Below, piece after piece: positions 5,833 through 12,552 of a stretch of DNA of 12,552 nucleotides. The notes below the pieces were generated by a model. That model did not search any database and was not told where the DNA came from. It worked only from the letters and a program-made list of their open reading frames with translations. The position numbers were made by a program, and so were the translations under genes. The stretch's first letter is position 1; the number at the start of each line of letters is the position of its first letter. Source of the stretch: CAYJEO01 sp044432805 (GTDB lineage Bacteria > Bacillota_I > Bacilli_A > RF39 > UBA660); the NCBI GenBank assembly GCA_044432805.1, contig JAWXUI010000032.1, forward strand, positions 1 to 12,552, read 5' to 3'.

Positions 5833-5880
5833 TTAACTGACACCTTGTTGTCCTGCATCAATAACAACTTTATATTCCAT
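5833..5880 (-). pseudogene. Truncated 5' end of an amidase gene (16 codons with stop)
   Basis: The frame reads MEYKVVIDAGQQGVS then TAA. The first 10 residues equal the amidase at 262. From codon 11 the sequence is unrelated, so the first zinc-ligand His is lost and the frame closes at once. It keeps the ribosome-binding site and leader, so it may be translated into a meaningless peptide. It is a copy or a severed end of the amidase gene, separated from the intact start by 5.6 kb. Confidence 0.8.
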
Positions 5881-5895
5881 AATTAAATCACCTAT
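5849..5895 (-). repeat. 47-bp direct repeat, copy 2
   Basis: Identical to 231-277 in the same orientation. It marks the right-hand limit of the segment 278-5848 that carries the Nudix/DUF5680 pair and the pnuC operon. The remaining bases of this gap, 5896-6065, are AT-rich and otherwise hold only the imperfect hairpin behind the next gene. Confidence 0.95.
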
Positions 5896-6025
5896 ATTAA
5901 TTTATGTAATTATTTATAACTTGTGATTTAGAATAATAAATAAGACAATTTTAATTTAGCATTATACTTTTTATTTTATCTTTTTGATATTAAATAATTA
6001 CTGAAATTGTTTATTGCTAAAACAT

Positions 6026-6058
6026 CAACAAATAATACTAATATAAAGTATTTTGTTG
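6026..6058 (-). terminator. Weak hairpin behind the 109-aa hypothetical gene
   Basis: CAACAAA (6026-6032) and ATACT (6035-6039) pair with AGTAT (6047-6051) and TTTGTTG (6052-6058), with a 2-base bulge. It ends 7 bases beyond the stop codon at 6066. The following minus-strand sequence has only a short T run, so termination would be partial. Confidence 0.4.
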
Positions 6059-6065
6059 CTATTAT

Positions 6066-6395
6066 TTAATAGTATTGGATATCTTCATATGAATAAATGC
6101 TGTTTCCTTTGCTAGAAATAAATTCAACATGCTCTATTTCAGGCAAATTATCAAACAAATATTTTGCAACTGCCAAAAAACCAACACCTTTGCATTTGCT
6201 TTCATATTCTTCTTCTACTTTACTAGTATAATCTTTGCAAACTTCTTCACATTTCATTCTAAAAGATCCTGAATCATAATGATCCGAACTTTCTTTTTTA
6301 TAATTAGGATGTCCTTCCCTATTATAAACAACTTCAACGCATATATTTACTTGATAATTATTATTTATTATATTTTTATAATTAAATTTCGCCAT
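6066..6395 (-). CDS. Hypothetical protein, 109 aa
   Basis: I do not recognise this protein. It is soluble, with no signal peptide or membrane segment, and is rich in Glu, Lys, Tyr and Asn. It begins MAKFNYKNIINNNYQVNICV and has a central charged stretch with two Cys (EEVCKDY, SKCKG). A segment predicted to be helical (VAKYLFDNLPEIEHV) is followed by VEFISSKGNSIYSYED. The start is secure: AAGGAG lies 5 bases before the ATG. The gene stands alone, with about 240 bases upstream and 320 downstream lacking other intact genes, so it is probably transcribed singly. It lies just outside the direct-repeat-bounded segment. Confidence 0.75.
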   Translation of the reverse strand: MAKFNYKNIINNNYQVNICVEVVYNREGHPNYKKESSDHYDSGSFRMKCEEVCKDYTSKVEEEYESKCKGVGFLAVAKYLFDNLPEIEHVEFISSKGNSIYSYEDIQYY

Positions 6396-6412
6396 ATTAA
6401 CTCCTTTTTTAC

Positions 6413-6441
6413 ATTATATCATCATTATACACATATGTAAT
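6413..6441 (-). promoter_or_regulatory. Candidate promoter of the 109-aa hypothetical gene
   Basis: Minus strand: TATAAT at 6413-6418 with ATTACA (4 of 6 matches) 17 bases upstream at 6436-6441. A second TATAAT lies at 6424-6429 without a -35. The local base composition makes chance TATAAT likely. Confidence 0.35.
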
Positions 6442-6610
6442 TTTTATTATTTAAATCTAGATAAAAACAATAAAAAAGAACGACTATTTTCTTAATCATT
6501 CACAATAAATTAAAAATCATTATTTAAGTATTTTAATAAATAATCTGTTGATGACTTAATTCAATCTCCAATTGAAAATAATTCAATAAAATACAGTAGT
6601 AAAAACAAAT

Positions 6611-6634
6611 AAAAAGTAGAAACATCTACTTTTT
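6611..6634 (-). terminator. Terminator of the protease operon
   Basis: AAAAAGTAGA (6611-6620) pairs with TCTACTTTTT (6625-6634) around a 4-base loop. On the minus strand the stem directly abuts the stop codon at 6635-6637 and is followed by a T-rich tail. The U-rich end of the stem gives a typical intrinsic terminator. Confidence 0.8.
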
Positions 6635-7900
6635 TTAACTACTTTTCCTTCGCTTACATTTTAATATTACCTTTTGAACAATTAAAATTAAACAAAGTTC
6701 AATAATAAAAGACACAACAATATATATAGTAGAAACACTTGATGAATCACTATTTAAAGAAGATTTAGTAAAAAGCCAAGACGAATAATCTTCTAAATCA
6801 AATTCAACATAATCATCATTAATATCTAAACTATCATTTAAAACAAACCCATCTAAAGAATCCAAATAATATAAATTCAAAGACGAATCCCCACTATAAT
6901 AATCACCAACATAAAACTTTAATCTAACACCAGATAAAGACAAAGACTCATTATTAAAATTCAAATAAACTCCAAAAGCATAATTACTTAATTTCTCTAT
7001 TTCATCCTCTTCTTGAAAACTATATTCAACACCAGTATCAAAAGAAAAATCAGATTCTATTAAAGCACCATCAAATATCCAACTATAAATAAGAAAATCA
7101 TCTTCAAAATAATTAAAATAAACAATCTTATCAGACTCACTTATAGCCATCAACATCTCTTCTGTTATAACATCCCCACTATTAATCTTTATATTTAAAT
7201 CCACTTCAACGTTTAAATTACCCATTAAATCATCTAAATAAAAAGAATCTTTTTTAGTTACATTAACAACATAAGCCTTAGTAGAACCAGACTCCGAAGT
7301 AACCACGACTGAAAAAGTATTTAAACCAACTGTTAAATCTTTTACACCATAACCAGTAACACTCGCCTTAGTATCTTCAGCACTTGCCAATAACTCTATA
7401 GAATCAACATCATACCCAACAGTAAGATAATATTGACTAGACTCTAATACGAGATCATAACCACTAACAGACAACGAACTTAAATTTGTATTAGTAGATA
7501 AACTAACCACTTCTTTTGTTGTTGTATTACTTGAAGAACTAACCGTCTTCTCAGAAACATTAACTGTTATAGTATAACTACCACTTAACTCCTCTTCATC
7601 ATAAGTAGCCGCATCACTTAAAGCAACAATTATTTTAGCCGTCCCAGCAGACTTTCCAGTAACCGTAACAGTAATAGTACTGTTATCAATAAACTCACTA
7701 CTTTTATCCACCGTCGCAACTGAACTATCCGTTGAATAAATATCAACTTTACCAACAGAATTAGAAGCCGTTATTTTAAACGTTGTACTACTCCCATTTA
7801 CAATAGACAAACTCGTAGTCGAAGGAGATATACTACCACTTGCTAAAACCATTTTAGGGCAAAATAACAATAAAATAATAATAAAATAAAACTTCTTCAT
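6635..7900 (-). CDS. Membrane-anchored surface protein with Big_2-like and cadherin-like domains
   Basis: This 421-residue protein has a signal peptide (1 to about 20, ending MVLA before SGSIS). A Big_2-type Ig-like domain follows (about 22-116; SISPSTTSLSIVNGSS, SVATVDKSS, ITVTVTGKSAGTAKIIV), then a Ser/Thr linker and a cadherin-like beta-sandwich (about 138-215; NLSSLSVSGYDLVLESSQ, LTVGLNTFSVVVTSESGS). An acidic region at about 216-380 is beta-rich and ends in a YVEFDLEDYSSWLF motif. It closes with a transmembrane helix (about 390-412) and a basic KCKRRKSS stop-transfer tail. Domain classes suggest an extracellular binding or scaffold role; no enzyme motif is visible. Its ATG directly follows the protease stop (TAAATG), and its ribosome-binding site GGTGGAG lies in the last protease codons, so translation is probably coupled. 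No cohesin is recognisable, although the upstream partner carries a dockerin. Confidence 0.85.
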   Translation of the reverse strand: MKKFYFIIILLLFCPKMVLASGSISPSTTSLSIVNGSSTTFKITASNSVGKVDIYSTDSSVATVDKSSEFIDNSTITVTVTGKSAGTAKIIVALSDAATYDEEELSGSYTITVNVSEKTVSSSSNTTTKEVVSLSTNTNLSSLSVSGYDLVLESSQYYLTVGYDVDSIELLASAEDTKASVTGYGVKDLTVGLNTFSVVVTSESGSTKAYVVNVTKKDSFYLDDLMGNLNVEVDLNIKINSGDVITEEMLMAISESDKIVYFNYFEDDFLIYSWIFDGALIESDFSFDTGVEYSFQEEDEIEKLSNYAFGVYLNFNNESLSLSGVRLKFYVGDYYSGDSSLNLYYLDSLDGFVLNDSLDINDDYVEFDLEDYSSWLFTKSSLNSDSSSVSTIYIVVSFIIELCLILIVQKVILKCKRRKSS

Positions 7901-10900
7901 TTAATCTCCACCATTCATAATATAATTTTTTATCTTAACATAATCCAATGCCGATATTTTATCATCACCATTAACATCTGCCGCAATCAAAACAAAATCA
8001 TCAGATATCAAAGACGTTTCCATTATATGATTTTTAATTTTAACATAATCCAAAGAAGAAACTTTTCCATCCGCATATACATCACCCAAAACAACAATTT
8101 GATATTCAAACGAATCAAATTCATTTAATATAACTTCATACTTATCACCAGTTTTAACATAATCACTTTCAACAACTTCATTACTAGAATTTAATATTTT
8201 ATAATCAAATACTTGACCATACATCATCAAACTATCATTTAGATAAGATAAAACATTGTTATAATCTGTTATTATCATATAACCTTTTTCTATCATCACC
8301 GAATCAGTCGTACATGACAACCCATATATTTCAAGAACATTTTCACCAAATAACTCAGTATAATTGTCATCAATTGATAATTTATATTTTATAACATATT
8401 GACCAACACTATCATATAATGGCATCTCATCTAATATATAATCTCCAAATTCATCCGCATATTTTATATCTACTTCAATAGGATATTCTATAACTAAATC
8501 AATCCCATGCCCAAAACCATCATAATACACTTCCCTATCACCAGAAGCATAAACAATTAAAGAATCTGCTTTCTCTACTATTATTTCCACAGTAAAAGTT
8601 TTTTCTTGTGAAATATATTGAAATTGAATATCATTATATGCTTCATCAGTTAAACGTATAGTAATATCCACTGTATTATTACCAGCATTTATATCATTTA
8701 ACACAGCACTTTCAATAGTATAATAATCAGCATCCAAATTAGTAATAGATATAGTATTAAAATCAATTGAATTAGTTCCATCATAAACCTTATTTTCAAT
8801 CACTATATTTGGCTCAATTACACTAAGTGGATCAACAGTTATAAGAACAAAAGTTTCTAAAACAACATTTCCATAATCATCATATACATTTATAAAATAT
8901 CTATCATCATCAGTAGTTAAATATTGAACATCATTTTGATATGTAATAACAATATCACTACCATCTACATCTTTTAAAATATCAAAATCCTCAATATTAC
9001 TACCATATTGTAATGACAAAGAAATATCATTCACATCAACTACTTCTTCTTCTATATAATATGTTTTCCCTACTTCAATAAACGAGTCAACTGCATCTAT
9101 CGTTAAATAATCAGACTCAAAATCAAAAATGGATAAAACATCACTATAAACTCTATATAAAGAAACAACATTATCTAATTCATTTAAATCAGTAAACAAT
9201 TCATAATCTAGGCTATTTGGTAAATAAAGTTCACCTATAATCGTATTAAAAAACGCATCATTTACACTAATTATACCCTCTGGTATATATAAAGTTTCTA
9301 TTGTTCTAAAAGCAAACGAAGAGTCTCCTAAACTAGTTACAGTATTAGGAATAGCATTCGTACTATTAGAAGCTACAATTAAAGTTATTTCACTTTCTTT
9401 TACTTCTATAAGCGCATTAGAATTATCACGACTATCAAAAAAGTAATTATCATCATCGACACTAATAGTAACTAAATTTTCATTTTCAAAAAATGCTTTG
9501 TCCCCTAAATATTGTAACCCACTTCCAATATATAAATTATTTATATCAGCATTCGAAAAAGCATATTCACCAATAGTATCTACACTATTTGGAATTATTA
9601 AATCTCCTATATTAGTATTGTAAAAAGCATATCTAGAAATAGTTTTAATAGAATCCGAAAAATTAAACACGTCTAAACTATCACAATATTGAAAAGCACC
9701 TTCACCTACATAAGATAAATAACCATCAAATTCAACTAGATTCTTAGCACTTGCAAAAGCATAATCGCCAATTGAAATATTAGATGAATTAGCCACTAAA
9801 GACTCTAAAACAACATTATTTTTAAATGCACAGTTATCTATTTCAACAACATTTTCCGGTAAAACTATTTTAGTTGGCCCTATATTAAAATCATCTTCTA
9901 AACTACAAGTTGAACCAAAAACACCTTCACCAATTACACTAACATTATAACCATTAATTTCATTTGGTATTTCTACAGTCGTAATAGAACTGTCAAAACC
10001 CTTATATCCAGTAATCTTTATATTTTCATCATCTAGTATTTCATATTGCCAAACACTTTCTAATAATTGATTTATCGTTATAGAAAATGTATCCGTCAAC
10101 TCTTCATAACTAACCGTTATTTGCTGAGTTCCCAATTTAGTTGGATCATATCCGTCAATATCTAACCCTTCTAATTCAAATATATTATACTCAACATAAT
10201 CCACTTGATTATAATAAAGTTTTAACTTAATAAACCCTAAATTTGTAATAGTTCCATAATCATATTCTGGTAAAATAATATCCTCATCAACTTCTAATTT
10301 TATATAACTTGTCTCATCATAATCCCCATATTCAATCGGTTCATCACAAGAAATTTCATCACAATAAACTATATTTGCCATATTTATTAAGCCATAACCA
10401 TATAAATCATCATATCCAAAATCACCTAAATCATCTGAATAAAATACAAGAATCGATAAAATCTCCTCAAAAGTATAATCTAAATTATAACTCTTTAAAA
10501 TTGCGACTGCACTTGCAACATGCGGAGATGCCATAGAAGTACCGCTAGCTAATCCATTGATGCTTAAAATATCATCCCCTGGTGCTGAAAAAGTAACTTC
10601 ATTTCCATAATTCGAAAAATCAGCTTTTTCTAAATTACTATCTACAGCCGAAACAGATATAGTAGAATCATAACTAGCTGGATAAAATAAACTATCTAAA
10701 TCATCATTACCCGCAGCAGCAACAACTATTATATCGGATTCTTTTGCCGATAACACTGCCAACTCATAACTTACAAGATTAGTATAGCTACCCGAACTTA
10801 TATTAATAACGGAAGCACTTTGATTATAAACAATATAATCTATAGCAGCGATCGCATCAGACGCATAAAAAGTTGTTGTATCTGTAACCTTTATAGGCAA

Positions 10901-11560
10901 TATTTTAACATTTTCACTTGTTCCCTCAGCGATTGTACCAGCTATATGCGTACCATGTCCAACTACATCACTTATTCCGTAATCACTTGTTATAACACTG
11001 TAAACATCTTTAATCTTGTCATCATAAAATTTTTCAAAATATGATACATTTAAACCAGAATCTATAATAGCAACTACAACTTCTTCTAATTCTTTTTCGT
11101 TTGCAATAGAACTAGCAACATCTAACCCCATAGCTTCTATACCCCAAGAATTATAATAACTATCATAACTAAGCGTATCAATAGTCATTATTTCATTATC
11201 TTCTACAATAACTCCTAATTCATTAAATTGTAAAAAAGCATTTTCTTTTTCTTCCTCTGTAGCATACTCAATAAAATATTGATTATTAGGCGCTTCAATT
11301 ACGTTAACTGCCCCATAAGTTTCATCTATTTTAGTTTGCGTTGTAACTATTAATAAATTAGACTTACCTTCTTCATCTATATTAGTAACTTCGTCTAAAA
11401 AAACATTCATTTGATCATCACTAAATTGATCAATATTTAAATAAATATCCAATGACAAATCATCACTATAATTCATTTTGCTAAACAATAATAAACCAAA
11501 AAAAAGACAAAGTATCGTTATCAAAAAAAACAAATATTTAAATTTAAAAATTTTTATCAC
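7901..11560 (-). CDS. Secreted multidomain S8 subtilisin-like protease with LRR_5 repeats and C-terminal dockerin
   Basis: This 1219-residue protein has an N-terminal hydrophobic segment (8-28, signal peptide or anchor) and a propeptide-like part (about 60-130). The S8 domain (about 135-395) has an intact triad: Asp167 (AIIDSGLN), His202 (GHGTHIAGT), Ser342 (GTSMASPHVA), with oxyanion Asn285 (AAAGND). Then come an Ig-like domain (about 430-497), BspA-type LRR_5 repeats (about 505-785; repeated I..YAF/GAF and L.IPNSV patterns), YDG/MBG-like domains (KVYDGTNS at 923; YYDGFGHG at 1012) and a dockerin (1159-1215). The dockerin has two calcium loops, DVYADGKVSSLD and DVNGDDKISALD, each followed by YVKIKN. 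It likely cleaves proteins at the cell surface while LRR and Ig-like modules bind targets. The start is GTG at 11560 with AAGGAAG 11 bases upstream. First gene of a two-gene operon. Confidence 0.93.
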   Translation of the reverse strand: MIKIFKFKYLFFLITILCLFFGLLLFSKMNYSDDLSLDIYLNIDQFSDDQMNVFLDEVTNIDEEGKSNLLIVTTQTKIDETYGAVNVIEAPNNQYFIEYATEEEKENAFLQFNELGVIVEDNEIMTIDTLSYDSYYNSWGIEAMGLDVASSIANEKELEEVVVAIIDSGLNVSYFEKFYDDKIKDVYSVITSDYGISDVVGHGTHIAGTIAEGTSENVKILPIKVTDTTTFYASDAIAAIDYIVYNQSASVINISSGSYTNLVSYELAVLSAKESDIIVVAAAGNDDLDSLFYPASYDSTISVSAVDSNLEKADFSNYGNEVTFSAPGDDILSINGLASGTSMASPHVASAVAILKSYNLDYTFEEILSILVFYSDDLGDFGYDDLYGYGLINMANIVYCDEISCDEPIEYGDYDETSYIKLEVDEDIILPEYDYGTITNLGFIKLKLYYNQVDYVEYNIFELEGLDIDGYDPTKLGTQQITVSYEELTDTFSITINQLLESVWQYEILDDENIKITGYKGFDSSITTVEIPNEINGYNVSVIGEGVFGSTCSLEDDFNIGPTKIVLPENVVEIDNCAFKNNVVLESLVANSSNISIGDYAFASAKNLVEFDGYLSYVGEGAFQYCDSLDVFNFSDSIKTISRYAFYNTNIGDLIIPNSVDTIGEYAFSNADINNLYIGSGLQYLGDKAFFENENLVTISVDDDNYFFDSRDNSNALIEVKESEITLIVASNSTNAIPNTVTSLGDSSFAFRTIETLYIPEGIISVNDAFFNTIIGELYLPNSLDYELFTDLNELDNVVSLYRVYSDVLSIFDFESDYLTIDAVDSFIEVGKTYYIEEEVVDVNDISLSLQYGSNIEDFDILKDVDGSDIVITYQNDVQYLTTDDDRYFINVYDDYGNVVLETFVLITVDPLSVIEPNIVIENKVYDGTNSIDFNTISITNLDADYYTIESAVLNDINAGNNTVDITIRLTDEAYNDIQFQYISQEKTFTVEIIVEKADSLIVYASGDREVYYDGFGHGIDLVIEYPIEVDIKYADEFGDYILDEMPLYDSVGQYVIKYKLSIDDNYTELFGENVLEIYGLSCTTDSVMIEKGYMIITDYNNVLSYLNDSLMMYGQVFDYKILNSSNEVVESDYVKTGDKYEVILNEFDSFEYQIVVLGDVYADGKVSSLDYVKIKNHIMETSLISDDFVLIAADVNGDDKISALDYVKIKNYIMNGGD

Positions 11561-11606
11561 ACAATCACTTACTTCCTTATTTTTACAATAGTATACTCTA
11601 TAATAA

Positions 11607-11636
11607 ATTATACCATTTTAATTTTTTTAATGTCAA
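11607..11636 (-). promoter_or_regulatory. Consensus promoter of the protease operon
   Basis: Minus strand TTGACA (11631-11636) and TATAAT (11607-11612) are separated by 18 bases; both boxes match the consensus perfectly. The expected leader is about 40 bases. No clear operator palindrome of useful length surrounds it. Confidence 0.85.
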
Positions 11637-11644
11637 ATATTAAC

Positions 11645-11673
11645 AAAAAAAAAGATAAATTTTCATCTCTTTT
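11645..11673 (-). terminator. Terminator of the 178-aa membrane protein gene
   Basis: On the minus strand AAAAGAGAT (complement of 11665-11673) pairs with ATCTTTTTT (complement of 11648-11656) with one G-T pair and an 8-base loop, followed by more T. It begins 8 bases beyond the stop codon at 11681. Confidence 0.65.
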
Positions 11674-11680
11674 ATTAATT

Positions 11681-12217
11681 TTAATAATCTAAGTCTGACA
11701 TTATTTCTTTTATCTCTTCTTCATATATAGAATCAGCAATCAAATAAATAACCGTATTATCTATTCTAGAAATAAGTATATACGTATCATCACTAGACAA
11801 AGTGTAACTAGCATAAGTTGGCATATTTAACGATAGTTCAACTGACGAATTACCACTTTCTTCTTCGGCGCTTTCTTGCATACTATCATAAAAATCTATT
11901 GCATGATCTTCATCAGAAAAAATACAAAATTCAATTTGATAAGTAAAATCTTCTTTTATCGCCATAGCAATATATTCAACATAATCATAATCACTAACTT
12001 GATCAGTTATATCCGAAATAAGAAGACCTTTTTCTTCCATATAACTTTCAAACGTTTCTTCTGTAAGCGCAACTTTTTCAACATTTAATAAATATATAAC
12101 AAAAGCAGTAAATAATAAAATAATTCCTAATCCAATAACTGTTATCTTTTTCTTTATATTTATAATTTTTTGCACCTTATTTTCTACTGGTTCACCATAA
12201 TAATTTTTGTCGTTCAT
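11681..12217 (-). CDS. Single-span membrane protein with extracytoplasmic domain, function unknown
   Basis: This 178-residue protein has a polar, basic N-terminus of about 24 residues (NKVQKIINIKKK), one strong transmembrane helix (about 25-45; ITVIGLGIILLFTAFVIYLL), and an acidic outer domain of about 130 residues. That domain starts LTEETFESYMEEKG and includes DYDYVEYIAMAIKED, YQIEFCIFSDEDHAIDFYDS and a C-terminal IEEE-like acidic helix. The positive-inside rule predicts the N-terminus in and the domain out. I do not recognise a characterised family, although similar short anchored proteins are common in low-GC Firmicutes. The start ATG has GAGGGG 7 bases upstream. It has its own terminator and its own promoter flanked by an inverted repeat, so it is a single-gene unit. 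Confidence 0.8.
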   Translation of the reverse strand: MNDKNYYGEPVENKVQKIINIKKKITVIGLGIILLFTAFVIYLLNVEKVALTEETFESYMEEKGLLISDITDQVSDYDYVEYIAMAIKEDFTYQIEFCIFSDEDHAIDFYDSMQESAEEESGNSSVELSLNMPTYASYTLSSDDTYILISRIDNTVIYLIADSIYEEEIKEIMSDLDY

Positions 12218-12238
12218 TTCAAAACCCCTCTTATATCA

Positions 12239-12275
12239 TACAATCTATTTATATAATATCATTAGATAGATTGTA
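12239..12275. promoter_or_regulatory. 10-bp-arm inverted repeat around the promoter, likely operator
   Basis: TACAATCTAT (12239-12248) and ATAGATTGTA (12266-12275) are perfect inverted copies with a 17-base spacer. No T run follows, so it is not a terminator. Its arms overlap the -35 and -10 edges, which fits binding of a dimeric regulator on two half-sites. Confidence 0.6.
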
Positions 12276-12277
12276 AA
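12248..12277 (-). promoter_or_regulatory. Candidate promoter of the 178-aa membrane protein gene
   Basis: Minus strand TTTACA (12272-12277) and TATAAA (12248-12253) are separated by 18 bases, each one or two mismatches from consensus. The boxes touch the two arms of the inverted repeat 12239-12275. Confidence 0.55.
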
Positions 12278-12285
12278 GCAATAAC

Positions 12286-12552
12286 TTATTTTAACTCTTT
12301 ATTAGTCTTATTAAATGTTAATTGATTTTTATTTTCAAAATTTAATTTTTGCAAAATTAAAGAATAACTAGGTAAACTTACAAAAACAGCATCGGTTACA
12401 TCAATTACTTCACTTATACGACAATCAACTTGTCTACTGTCAAAACAAATATCGATATATTTTAACACACTAACTTTTGAAGAAATTTTACCCATTGGAT
12501 TAAAAAACGAGTCTATTTTTTTATCTAAATTTTCGTATTTTTCACCTGGAAT
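12286..12552 (-). CDS. C-terminal 88 residues of an unknown protein (5' end outside window)
   Basis: The frame is open from the right window edge (IPGEKYENLDKKIDSFFNPM...) to TAA at 12286-12288, so the gene starts beyond the window. The internal ATG at 12495 has no ribosome-binding site and is not taken as the start. The visible part is soluble, with a beta-rich centre (VLKYIDICFDSRQVDCRISE, VIDVTDAVFVSLPSYSLILQKL) and a Lys/Asn-rich tail. I do not recognise it. It ends 10 bases before the inverted repeat of the next gene and has no obvious terminator of its own. Confidence 0.75.
   Translation of the reverse strand: MPGEKYENLDKKIDSFFNPMGKISSKVSVLKYIDICFDSRQVDCRISEVIDVTDAVFVSLPSYSLILQKLNFENKNQLTFNKTNKELK

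Noticed and set aside
10309..10536. Plus-strand His/Asn-rich open frame
   Set aside because: It lies wholly inside the protease gene; the His and Asn arise from complementing Asp/Tyr-rich codons. The same holds for frames at 857-1039, 5600-5812, 10820-11044 and 11876-12088.
12286..12495. A 69-residue gene starting at ATG 12495
   Set aside because: The frame stays open to the window edge and the ATG has no ribosome-binding site, so it is the tail of a longer gene.
1..12552. CRISPR array, tRNA, rRNA, transposase or integrase
   Set aside because: No regularly spaced repeats, no cloverleaf or rRNA-like stretches, and no transposase or recombinase motifs were found on either strand.

Overview
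The window is about three-quarters A+T or more. All intact genes lie on the minus strand, so transcription runs from high to low coordinates. The genes end in TAA or TAG and every Trp I checked is TGG, so the standard code applies. A BspA-type leucine-rich-repeat subtilase with a dockerin, very low GC and small salvage genes suggest a host-associated low-GC Firmicute or Mycoplasmatota relative, perhaps a gut bacterium. The species cannot be fixed from the sequence alone.

Right part (about 6.6-12.55 kb): surface biology. A 5'-truncated unknown gene runs in from the right edge. Next comes a small single-span membrane protein whose promoter sits inside a 10-bp-arm inverted repeat. Then a two-gene operon with a consensus promoter encodes a 1219-residue extracellular S8 protease (protease, Ig-like domain, LRR_5 repeats, YDG/MBG-like modules, C-terminal dockerin). 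Its tail-to-head neighbour is a membrane-anchored Big_2/cadherin-like protein. A small hypothetical gene (6066-6395) follows.

Middle (2183-5690): a tightly packed five-gene operon in which adjacent genes overlap by 1-20 bases. In order it encodes a PnuC-type transporter, a nucleoside 2-deoxyribosyltransferase-like protein, a fusion of a zinc-PLC-like domain with a thymidylate-kinase-like P-loop domain, an NrtR-like regulator with an eroded Nudix domain, and an RdgB/HAM1-like nucleotide pyrophosphatase with a changed SHR motif. It has a perfect TTGACA-17-TATAAT promoter overlapped by a near-perfect 27-bp palindrome, the natural candidate operator for the encoded regulator. My reading is a self-regulated uptake, remodelling, phosphorylation and clean-up module for a nucleoside or NAD-precursor-like compound. 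This is the best candidate here for an undescribed system.

Left part (1-2182): a DUF5680 gene and a Nudix hydrolase form a probable short operon ending in a good terminator. Beyond it lie a strong hairpin, a decayed membrane-protein fragment on the plus strand, and the 5' part of an Amidase_3 cell-wall amidase running off the left edge. The first 32 bases of that amidase gene and 15 bases upstream are repeated perfectly (47 bp) at 5849-5895, on the far side of the middle block. The segment 278-5848 is therefore bounded by direct repeats and may have arrived as a unit.
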